NCBI GenBank assembly: GCA_964458715.1
Contig: CAYWJP010000011.1
Span: forward strand, 1 to 23,327
Direction: 5' to 3'
Source: UBA2773 sp964458715
Lineage (GTDB): Bacteria > Patescibacteriota > Minisyncoccia > Moranbacterales > DUUL01
Length of the DNA stretch: 23,327 nucleotides
In this document: positions 15,419 to 21,650 of the stretch, one piece after another
How positions within the stretch are numbered: position 1 is the first letter of the stretch
Layout: every line of letters starts with the position of its first letter
Position numbers and translations under genes: made by a program
Notes under the pieces: model-generated
Told to the model about the DNA's origin: nothing
The model's input: only the letters and a program-made list of their open reading frames with translations
Databases searched by the model: none

Positions 15419-15874
15419 GTGTTTAAAAAATTATTGAAAAATCAAAAAGGGACGGCTTTAGTTTTTACGATGATTTTAATAACTAATGCAGTAATAATTT
15501 CTGCCTCAATAGTTTTAATTTCGGTAATGCAAGAAAAGACTAGCGCAAAAAATAAACTTACTCCAGCGGCTTATCAAAAAGCGGATGGAGGAGCGGAATA
15601 TATCTTGAAGGAAATTAATCATATTTTAACAAGTTCGAGTGATACTATCGGCGATTTATGTACCGGAGGTGTTGATAGTGGAAAATGTACAATCAGTGGC
15701 TTGACTGGAGTCAGCGCTTATTTTTTGGGTGGACCTTCAGACGCAGATGAAGATGTTCTAAGCAGCAGTGATTCCATTGAGGACATTAATTATGTTAAAG
15801 TTGTCGGTCAAGTAGGTGATGGGATTAATCGAGTTTCTCGATCGCTTAAGACTACTTTGTTTGTAAATCCTTAG
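15419..15874 (+). CDS. PilX-like minor pilin-operon protein
   Basis: 151 residues from GTG 15419. The N-terminus MFKKLLKNQKG is followed by TALVFTMILITNAVIISASIVL: a pilin-like hydrophobic helix without the FTLIE consensus and without Glu5, as is usual in PilX. Then AAYQKADGGAEYILKEI (about 50-66), the PilX signature of Ala-Asp-Gly-Gly-Glu. The position last in the FimT-PilV-PilW-PilX series agrees. Whether PilD processes it cannot be told; a Gly precedes the helix. The 76-bp gap before it contains a 6-bp hairpin (TTCAAG/CTTGAA) but nothing else clear. The 81-bp element copy 2 begins on its stop codon. Confidence 0.75.
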   Translation: MFKKLLKNQKGTALVFTMILITNAVIISASIVLISVMQEKTSAKNKLTPAAYQKADGGAEYILKEINHILTSSSDTIGDLCTGGVDSGKCTISGLTGVSAYFLGGPSDADEDVLSSSDSIEDINYVKVVGQVGDGINRVSRSLKTTLFVNP

Positions 15875-15951
15875 TAACTGTTCAAGATCTCATTTTTTAA
15901 CAAACGAGTGAAATTTTATAAATTATGATGAGATCTTAGACAGTTACTTGG
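15871..15951 (+). repeat. 81-bp structured element, copy 2
   Basis: Arms 15873-15893 and 15928-15948 form a 21-bp hairpin (19 Watson-Crick pairs, one wobble, one mismatch) with a 34-nt AT-rich loop; both arms contain AGATCT. It aligns without gaps to 12263-12343. Its first bases include the stop codon of the PilX-like gene. It lies directly upstream of the promoter region of the last pilin. Confidence 0.85.
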
Positions 15952-15982
15952 TTTTGGATAATTTTTTTTTAAAACAGTTTTA

Positions 15983-16011
15983 TTTTGATTTATGAAAAAA
16001 TAGTGTATAGT
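15983..16011 (+). promoter_or_regulatory. possible promoter of the last pilin gene
   Basis: TTTTGA (15983-15988), a 17-bp spacer and TATAGT (16006-16011). The -35 box is poor, the -10 box fair. The AT-rich context makes chance matches likely, but the 205-bp gap and the separate strong Shine-Dalgarno sequence suggest the last pilin has its own transcript. Confidence 0.4.
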
Positions 16012-16058
16012 TAATGTACAGAATATATGAAGATTAAATATAATATAAAAATAAAAAA

Positions 16059-16082
16059 ATGGAAAGAGAGGTGAAAACATGA
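16059..16082 (+). promoter_or_regulatory. strong Shine-Dalgarno and overlapping 7-codon upstream ORF, second copy
   Basis: AGAGGTG at 16067-16073 lies 5 nt before the pilin ATG at 16079. The open frame ATG 16059 to TGA 16080-16082 (MEREVKT) overlaps the start as at 10866-10889. The single base change between the two copies (T to C) leaves the small frame open. Confidence 0.7.
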
Positions 16083-16498
16083 AAAAAATGAATAAAAAAG
16101 GGTTTACTCTGATTGAGCTTTTGGTAGTAGTAGCCATTATTGCTGTTTTAGCTGGAATCGTTTTGGTAAGTTTAAATAGTGCTCGAGAACGAACCCGAAA
16201 AGCTTCTCTCCAATCAACCGTAGCTTCTGTTATGCCGGTAGTAGCAATGTGCATAAATGACGGAGGAAATATCATAGCTCCAACTAGTGTCACTGCTGGA
16301 GGCGGTCAGATTTGTAGTTTGACTGATATAGATGAAGCTTGGCCAGGCTTAGCTCACATTACTGGAGTAACCTATCAATACATAACAACTGCGGTTACCG
16401 CCGTTGCTGTTGACGCCACTACTGTAATAACAGCTGGAATTGAAGCAGCTCCTGTTGTTAGTTGTAATGTTTCGACTGGTAGTTGTGTCTTCCCGTAA
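16079..16498 (+). CDS. type IV prepilin, likely abundant pilin (4 Cys)
   Basis: 139 residues. Short leader MKKMNKKG, then FTLIELLVVVAIIAVLAGIVLVSL with Glu5, followed by NSARERTRKASLQS, a common pilin motif after the helix. Four cysteines, with a C-terminal pair CNVSTGSC near the end (VFP tail) and the GGGQIC and AWP positions shared with its paralogues. The strong Shine-Dalgarno sequence, almost identical 5' region to the pilin at 10886, and own terminator (16518-16545) suggest a major pilin or an alternative one. It lies outside the minor-pilin block, after PilX. Confidence 0.92.
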   Translation: MKKMNKKGFTLIELLVVVAIIAVLAGIVLVSLNSARERTRKASLQSTVASVMPVVAMCINDGGNIIAPTSVTAGGGQICSLTDIDEAWPGLAHITGVTYQYITTAVTAVAVDATTVITAGIEAAPVVSCNVSTGSCVFP

Positions 16499-16517
16499 TT
16501 TATTGGTGGAATTTATC

Positions 16518-16545
16518 AAAAAACCTTCTTTTGAAGGTTTTTTGT
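16518..16545 (+). terminator. Rho-independent terminator of the pilin locus
   Basis: AAAAAACCTT (16518-16527), 6-nt loop, AAGGTTTTTT (16534-16543), with more T after it. A perfect 10-bp stem with a T-tract, 19 bp after the stop codon of the last pilin. It marks the end of the pilus gene set. Confidence 0.88.
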
Positions 16546-16568
16546 TTTGTTCTTAAATAGACGCTCTC

Positions 16569-16597
16569 TTGACGATTAAATTCTTTTTGGATAGAAT
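16569..16597 (+). promoter_or_regulatory. sigma70-type promoter for the 16742 gene
   Basis: TTGACG (16569-16574), 17-bp spacer, TAGAAT (16592-16597), directly after the pilin terminator. The transcript would have a leader of about 138 nt (16604-16741) in which a GAGAC/GTCTC pair may form a long-range stem; no known riboswitch is recognised. AGGTGA at 16731-16736, 5 nt before the ATG, is one of only three strong Shine-Dalgarno sites in the window. Confidence 0.75.
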
Positions 16598-16741
16598 ATT
16601 TTAAAGCTTGCTTCGGGAAATTAGTGAACTTTTTAGAACTTTAAAAGTAATCAATCGAAGAGACTGTTTTTTGGCTCACTTTTTAATATAAAGGTAGGCT
16701 GACGGATTGTCTCATTAAAACTAGAAAGGCAGGTGAAATAA

Positions 16742-17365
16742 ATGACAAATGAAGATTTTGAAAGCCAAGAGGAACTTGGTTTGGGAGGGAAAGTTAAGAA
16801 CTGGGTTCAAGATAATATTCGAATTATAATTTCAGTTCTGATTGTTGTAGTAATCGCTGGTGGAATTTATTCTTACTCTAATCGGAGTCAGGATTCAATT
16901 TTTGAGGATGAATTAGCCTTAGAAGATGAATTTATGATAAATCAAGATCTTGAAGAAGAGAAAGATTCAACGAAAGTTCAAGATATTGATACGAAAGAAG
17001 AGGCAGCAGAGGTTAAAATTAACGAAGAAGCTGCCGAGTTAGAAACAAAAACCATCAGTCAAGAAACAGGAGAGGCTTTTGTGGAAACAGCTGTTACCGG
17101 AGACAGTCAGACAACTTTAGCGAGAAAAGCTTTGGCTAGTTACTTGGAGAAAAACAATGATTCTGAATTGACTGCTGAACATAAAATCTACATCGAAGAT
17201 TATTTAAGAAAGAATGTAAATCATGTAGGAGGTGTGGCAATCGGAAATCAAATGAGTTTTTCTAAGAATTTGATTAAAAATTCTATTGAAAAATCAAAAA
17301 CACTTAATGCTGGTCAACTTAAGAATTTAGAAAAATATTCAGCTCGAGTTTCTAGCTTAAAGTAA
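16742..17365 (+). CDS. membrane-anchored protein with acidic linker and helical C-terminal domain
   Basis: 207 residues, no named family assigned. N-terminus about 1-25 cytosolic, one membrane helix about 26-46 (IRIIISVLIVVVIAGGIYSY), a very acidic linker about 55-105 with repeated E-E-A-A, then a C-terminal region of about 90 residues containing TTLARKALASYLEKN, HKIYIEDYLRKN and a final SKTLNAGQLKNLEKYSARV. From memory, a similar segment (LARRAL... KIYIEDYL... L-QL-NL-KYS) occurs beside LysM domains in CPR surface proteins, so a cell-wall or pilus-anchoring role is possible, but this is inference. It is transcribed alone, with its own promoter, strong Shine-Dalgarno sequence and terminator, suggesting substantial expression. 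Confidence 0.7.
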   Translation: MTNEDFESQEELGLGGKVKNWVQDNIRIIISVLIVVVIAGGIYSYSNRSQDSIFEDELALEDEFMINQDLEEEKDSTKVQDIDTKEEAAEVKINEEAAELETKTISQETGEAFVETAVTGDSQTTLARKALASYLEKNNDSELTAEHKIYIEDYLRKNVNHVGGVAIGNQMSFSKNLIKNSIEKSKTLNAGQLKNLEKYSARVSSLK

Positions 17366-17410
17366 ATTTAAAATAATTTTGTTCCTTACGATTTGATTTT
17401 ATATAAAACA

Positions 17411-17450
17411 AAACGCGAAACCCTGATAATACTCAGGGTTTTGTGTTTGG
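17411..17450 (+). terminator. Rho-independent terminator of the 16742 gene
   Basis: AAACCCTGA (17418-17426), 6-nt loop, TCAGGGTTT (17433-17441), followed by a T-rich stretch (TTGTGTTT). A perfect 9-bp GC-containing stem, about 50 bp after the stop codon. Confidence 0.85.
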
Positions 17451-17473
17451 GTAAGCCCGTAAAGTCAAAAAGT

Positions 17474-17491
17474 CTGCCTGCCGGCAGGTAG
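17474..17491. repeat. short GC-rich palindrome, copy 3
   Basis: CCTGCCGGCAGG (17477-17488) is a perfect 12-bp palindrome, extended with one break to 17474-17491. It is a variant of the palindromes at 843-860 and 11407-11422. Confidence 0.8.
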
Positions 17492-17540
17492 GTCCATAAA
17501 GTTGGAAAGTTAATAGAGTCAGAAACTTTATGGACTTTTT
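17492..17540. repeat. inverted repeat with T-tract, possible second terminator
   Basis: GTCCATAAAGTT (17492-17503) and AACTTTATGGAC (17524-17535) pair perfectly over 12 bp around a 20-nt loop and are followed by TTTTT. It could back up the terminator at 17411-17450. An alternative pairing with AAAAAGTC at 17467-17474 exists. Confidence 0.55.
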
Positions 17541-17569
17541 AACTAAATCGATGCTTTGCATTAGTCCGC

Positions 17570-17597
17570 TTTACATTTATTTAAATAGGGGTATAAT
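17570..17597 (+). promoter_or_regulatory. sigma70-type promoter of uvrA
   Basis: TTTACA (17570-17575), 16-bp spacer, perfect TATAAT (17592-17597), leaving a leader of about 45 nt before the uvrA ATG. No SOS (LexA) box was recognised around it. Confidence 0.72.
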
Positions 17598-17649
17598 GAG
17601 TAGCAATTCGATCAAATAATAACTATAAATAAATCTAATTTTATTTTAA

Positions 17650-20415
17650 ATGAAACAAATTTCTATCAGAGGAGCTCGAGAAAATAATTTGAAAAATATT
17701 AACATTGATATTCCTAAAGATAAAATTATTGTAGTTTCGGGCGTATCTGGTAGTGGAAAAAGTTCGTTTGCTTTTGATACAGTTTATTCCGAGGGCTATC
17801 GACGTTATATGGAAAATTTATCTAGCCATGCTCATTATTTTTTGAATACCGTGAAAAAACCGGCTGTAGATTCGATTGAAAATCTTTGTCCAGCTATATC
17901 AATTGGACAACGGGTTAATGTTCAAAATTCTAGATCAACTATCGGAACTGCTACTGGAATTTATGACTTATTCAGGGTTTTTTATGCTGAATACGGAAAA
18001 CCTTTTTGTCCTAATTGTCATAAAGAATTAAAAAGAAATAACCCTGATGAAATAATTAAAAAAATTAGTCGACTAGAAAATAAAAGCTTAGTTTTGGTCG
18101 CTTATCCATTTTCTGTCAGCGTTGATGAAACGGAAAGGGATTTAAAAAATATAAAAAACTTGGGTCATTCAAAAATAGTCAGAGAAGGAAAGATAGTTTA
18201 TCTTAAAGACTTAACTCTCCAAGATATAGCTGGGCAGACTATTGAGATTCTAGTAGATAAAGTTTTTATAGAAAAGGTTAGATTAGACAAGGAACGAATT
18301 TTAGATTCAGTACAAACAGCTTTGAAAAAATCTAGTAATGAAACAGCCATTGTCTATTTGAATAAAGATCGAGTATTCTTTTGTCAAAAATTCAAATGTG
18401 ATAATTGTGATTACTCGTTAGAAAACTTTAATAAGAAAAATTTTTCTTTTAATTTAGCAGAAGGAGCTTGTGAATGTTGTCAGGGATTGGGTGAGGTTTT
18501 GCAAGTGGATTTAGATAAAGTTATTCCTAATAAAAAATTATCTATAGCAGAAGGAGCGATTGAACCTTGGGTGCGCTTAAGAGGAAGATTAAGCGAAAAT
18601 AATATTTATAATTATAAACTTAAATTCCTTCAAGATGAATTAAAAATTTCTTTAATTAAGCCAATCAGAGAAATTTCAGTAGAAAAAATTGAAAAAATTG
18701 TTTGGGGATTTACTACTACTGATGGAAATCGAGAATTCAAAGGCGTAGCCAATGAGTTATTGGAAAAAATTAAAAAATTTGATACTGCTAATTTTACTAA
18801 AAATGAAATTGAAAAATATTTTACGCTCGAAAGATGCCAGGAATGTCAGGGCAAAAGGCTCAAAAAAGAATTTTTAAATATTAAAATAGATGGCAAAGGA
18901 ATTGATCAAATAGTTAAAATGGAAATTACTGATCTAGTTATTTTTCTTGAAAAATTATCAGAAAAATATCAAAAAAATGGTAATGAATTTTTGAGTGAAT
19001 TTTTCAAAGAAACTATTAATAGACTTAATCCATTGGAAAAAGTGGGAGTAGGTTATCTCAATTTAGATCGACCTTGTAAAACTTTGTCAGGTGGAGAATA
19101 TCAACGAATCAGAATTGCCGCTCAACTTTACAGTGGCCTGGGTAGTGTGCTCTACGTTTTGGATGAGCCGACAGTGGGTCTTCATAGCCGAGATACCAAA
19201 AAATTAATTAATATTTTTAGAGATTTAAAAGAAAAAGGAAATACTTTATTGGTAGTTGAACATGATAAAGAAGTGATTGAAGCGGCTGATTACATTGTTG
19301 ATTTTGGATCCAAGGCTGGAGATGAAGGCGGACAAGTAGTTTTTAAAGGAACTTATCCCGAATTACTTAAATCAGGATGTGAAACTGCTAACTTTATTAA
19401 CAAAGAAAAGAAATTTGAAACTAACGCCAGCAAGGTTGTATTAGAAGATGGTTTGTTTATTAAAAATGCTAGACAGAATAATCTTAAAAATATTAACCTT
19501 AAAATTCCCTTGAATTGCATCACAGTTTTTGCTGGGGTTTCTGGAAGTGGAAAAAGTTCTTTGGTGAATGATGTTATTTCCGTAGGAATGCGAAAAGGAG
19601 AATTGCAGGGAAGGTGTGATGAGATTATAGGGCAAGACCGAGTTCGAAAAATTGTGATGGTTAATCAAGCTCCAATTGGGAGATCTCCACGTTCTAATCC
19701 GGCTACTTATACTGGAATTTTTAGTTATATTCGAAAGTTATTCGCTGAAACTAAAGGAGCCAAAGAAAGAGGTTATCGATCGAATCATTTTTCTTTTAAT
19801 ACTCGAGGGGGACGCTGTGAACATTGTCAGGGAGACGGAGTGGTCAAAATTGATATGCCATTTTTGGATAATACTTACTCGATTTGTCCTAAATGTAATG
19901 GTAAACGCTATAAAGATGATATTCTTAAAATTGAATATCATGGAGTTAATATTGCGGATGTTTTAGAAATGACCGTTGAATACGCTTATCATTTTTTTAA
20001 TTCGATTTATCCGATTAAAAATAAATTAGAACTTTTGAAGAGTGTTGGTTTGGGGTATTTAAGATTAGGACAAAATTCCAATAGTTTATCTGGAGGAGAA
20101 GCACAAAGAATTAAATTGGCTTCGGAACTAGTTCGCAAATCTCGTGGAAATTGTTTATATATTTTGGATGAGCCAACAGTGGGATTGCATTTTAGCGATA
20201 TTAAAAAACTTTTTGAGGTTTTAAATAACTTAGTAAAAAAAGGCAATTCCGTTTTTGTAATTGAACATAATATGGATGTGATTCAAATTGCCGATTGGGT
20301 TATTGAGTTAGGACCAGGTGGAGGTAAGAATGGTGGAAAAGTCATTTTTGAAGGAACACCCGAAGAACTTAAAAAAGCAGACACAGAAACGGGGAAGATA
20401 CTTGCAAAAAATTAG
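17650..20415 (+). CDS. uvrA: excinuclease ABC subunit A (UvrA)
   Basis: 921 residues, slightly shorter than the usual 940-960. Two ABC modules: Walker A GVSGSGKS 31-38 and 629-636, signatures LSGGE 479-483 and 813-817, each followed by LDEPTVGLH. The UvrB-binding and insertion regions lie between about 120 and 400. Zinc modules: C250, C253, C274, C277, and the DNA-binding one C723, C726, C746, C749; additional CPNC (120-123) and CQEC pairs. UvrA dimers scan DNA for damage and load UvrB in nucleotide excision repair in the cytosol. The full UvrB-binding region argues against the shortened UvrA2 class. It has its own promoter; the ATG has no Shine-Dalgarno sequence. No uvrB or uvrC nearby. Confidence 0.95.
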   Translation: MKQISIRGARENNLKNINIDIPKDKIIVVSGVSGSGKSSFAFDTVYSEGYRRYMENLSSHAHYFLNTVKKPAVDSIENLCPAISIGQRVNVQNSRSTIGTATGIYDLFRVFYAEYGKPFCPNCHKELKRNNPDEIIKKISRLENKSLVLVAYPFSVSVDETERDLKNIKNLGHSKIVREGKIVYLKDLTLQDIAGQTIEILVDKVFIEKVRLDKERILDSVQTALKKSSNETAIVYLNKDRVFFCQKFKCDNCDYSLENFNKKNFSFNLAEGACECCQGLGEVLQVDLDKVIPNKKLSIAEGAIEPWVRLRGRLSENNIYNYKLKFLQDELKISLIKPIREISVEKIEKIVWGFTTTDGNREFKGVANELLEKIKKFDTANFTKNEIEKYFTLERCQECQGKRLKKEFLNIKIDGKGIDQIVKMEITDLVIFLEKLSEKYQKNGNEFLSEFFKETINRLNPLEKVGVGYLNLDRPCKTLSGGEYQRIRIAAQLYSGLGSVLYVLDEPTVGLHSRDTKKLINIFRDLKEKGNTLLVVEHDKEVIEAADYIVDFGSKAGDEGGQVVFKGTYPELLKSGCETANFINKEKKFETNASKVVLEDGLFIKNARQNNLKNINLKIPLNCITVFAGVSGSGKSSLVNDVISVGMRKGELQGRCDEIIGQDRVRKIVMVNQAPIGRSPRSNPATYTGIFSYIRKLFAETKGAKERGYRSNHFSFNTRGGRCEHCQGDGVVKIDMPFLDNTYSICPKCNGKRYKDDILKIEYHGVNIADVLEMTVEYAYHFFNSIYPIKNKLELLKSVGLGYLRLGQNSNSLSGGEAQRIKLASELVRKSRGNCLYILDEPTVGLHFSDIKKLFEVLNNLVKKGNSVFVIEHNMDVIQIADWVIELGPGGGKNGGKVIFEGTPEELKKADTETGKILAKN

Positions 20416-20428
20416 TATTTTTTGTGAC

Positions 20429-20533
20429 AATGTCAAAATCCAAATTGCTTCAAATTATTTCAAATGAAACTTAAATGATAAAAAATTTTATAATTTAAGC
20501 ATTTGACATTAGGATTTAATTTGAGTAATTTGA
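20429..20533. repeat. AT-rich imperfect inverted repeat between uvrA and the next gene
   Basis: Inner arms 20470-20483 and 20486-20499 pair at 13 of 14 positions. Outer arms about 20450-20469 and 20512-20533 pair imperfectly. As in the repeat at 873-968, TGTCAA (20431-20436) and TTGACA (20503-20508) occur on opposite sides, giving outward -35-like hexamers. TTGACA is followed after 17 bp by TAATTT, a weak -10, so it might drive the next gene. Confidence 0.6.
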
Positions 20534-20548
20534 CTCGCCGTGGCGAGT
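20533..20548. repeat. short GC-rich palindrome, ACTCGCC/GGCGAGT type
   Basis: ACTCGCC (20533-20539), GT spacer, GGCGAGT (20542-20548): a perfect 7-bp stem, GC-rich inside an AT-rich repeat arm. It is attached to the longer inverted repeat just as the palindrome at 843-860 is attached to its neighbour. Confidence 0.75.
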
Positions 20549-20578
20549 GAGCTTTGAAATAATTCTTGATGGAATTAA

Positions 20579-21499
20579 ATGGAAACAAAAGATAAAAAAA
20601 AATTAATTAAGCAAATTTATTTCACAGTGTTATATTTGAATTGCCTTAATTGTCCTCCTACTACTTTTGAGGTTTGGCGACATTTTTTAGATATTTTTCA
20701 AAAATCTCAAGCAGTTTCTTTTAGGGAAATTTTAATTTTGCTGGAGACGCTAGAAGAAAAAGAAAGAATAGTTAATCGAAAAAGTTTTTGGATAGTAAAA
20801 AATAGGGAATTTTTAGCTAGTCAAAGAATTGTTCGACAAAAAAATTCTTTTAATAAAATTAGAAATCTTCGAAATCGGGTGAACATTATTAAATACCTAC
20901 CTTTTATCAGAGGAGTTTTTGTGGCGGGAACTTTGGCTTTTCGAACTTCTGCTCAAAAAAGTGATTGGGATGTTTTGATTATTTTAAAAAAGAATCGAAT
21001 TTGGCTGGGACGATTGATTTTAACCATCGTATTATTTATTACTGGTCAAAAAAGAAGAAAGTTTAAAATAAAAGACCGTTTTTGTTTAAATCACTTTTTA
21101 ACTGATAATAATCTGATTCCGCAGAGTCGGAATGAATACACGGCTTGCGAATATGGTTTCGTGTTGCCTATTTTGGGTGAAAAATTATTTCATGATTTTA
21201 TGCGTTTAAATTGGAATTGGCTAAGAAGATTTTCTCCAAATTTTGAAGTTGGAGATAACTTCGAAGGAGGTTTCTTGGTTGATGACAAAAAGTCAAAAAA
21301 GATGGGTTACTTATTTGAAATATCTTTAGAAGTTTTTGGTATAGCCGAATTTCTTAACCGAGTTTGTAAAAAATGGATGATTCGGCGAATTGAAAAAAAT
21401 CCAGAAACTTTCAAAGAAGGGGCGGTGGTAATTTATAATGATGGCGAATTGGCTTTTTGGCCAGATTTTAAAAAACTCAACAGTATAATTAAGATTTGA
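20579..21499 (+). CDS. nucleotidyltransferase-like protein with N-terminal helical domain
   Basis: 306 residues. Residues about 1-75 look like a winged-helix or helical domain. The nucleotidyltransferase (pol beta/MNT) core follows: GTLAFRTSAQKSDWDVLII at 117-135, with GT in place of the usual GS and the metal-binding pair D129/D131. Then a hydrophobic stretch (about 142-154), then CLNHFL and a conserved-looking region to 210. From memory this architecture recurs in CPR genomes; the substrate is unknown, and nothing here defines one. No toxin-like or HEPN partner is seen beside it. It ends on a TGA that overlaps a TTG opening the comEC frame. ATG 20579 has no clear Shine-Dalgarno sequence. 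Confidence 0.7.
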   Translation: METKDKKKLIKQIYFTVLYLNCLNCPPTTFEVWRHFLDIFQKSQAVSFREILILLETLEEKERIVNRKSFWIVKNREFLASQRIVRQKNSFNKIRNLRNRVNIIKYLPFIRGVFVAGTLAFRTSAQKSDWDVLIILKKNRIWLGRLILTIVLFITGQKRRKFKIKDRFCLNHFLTDNNLIPQSRNEYTACEYGFVLPILGEKLFHDFMRLNWNWLRRFSPNFEVGDNFEGGFLVDDKKSKKMGYLFEISLEVFGIAEFLNRVCKKWMIRRIEKNPETFKEGAVVIYNDGELAFWPDFKKLNSIIKI

Positions 21500-21530
21500 A
21501 GTTAGATTGGATGTTTAAACCAAAAATTAC

Positions 21531-21650
21531 AAGGATTAGAATTTGGAGTGCAGTTCGAGGAAAAGCCGAGCAATGCAAAGAAGTGTATTTAAAGATACAC
21601 GGAGTGAATCGCGGAGGCTTTGACAAAGAAATGCACCAAATGTCTAATGC
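21531..21650 (+). repeat. dispersed structured element, copy B
   Basis: Homologous to the reverse complement of 10641-10758: blocks 21554-21575 (20 of 22) and 21611-21641 (29 of 31). Inner hairpin GTGTAT 21583-21588 with ATACAC 21595-21600; outer stem AAAGCC 21562-21567 with GGCTTT 21616-21621. It lies at the 5' end of the comEC open frame and supplies its likely start codons (21631, 21640) and a GGAGG at 21613-21617. Confidence 0.85.

Noticed and set aside
17650..20415. UvrA2-type (UvrB-independent) paralogue
   Set aside because: The region between the first Walker A and signature motif is long enough to include the UvrB-binding domain, and both zinc modules are present.
843..20548. Short palindromes as a CRISPR array
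   Set aside because: Copies are far apart and unequal, with no regular spacers and no cas genes in the window.
20579..21499. MNT/HEPN toxin-antitoxin pair
   Set aside because: Only the nucleotidyltransferase-like gene is present, it is longer than typical MNT antitoxins, and its neighbour is comEC, not a HEPN protein.
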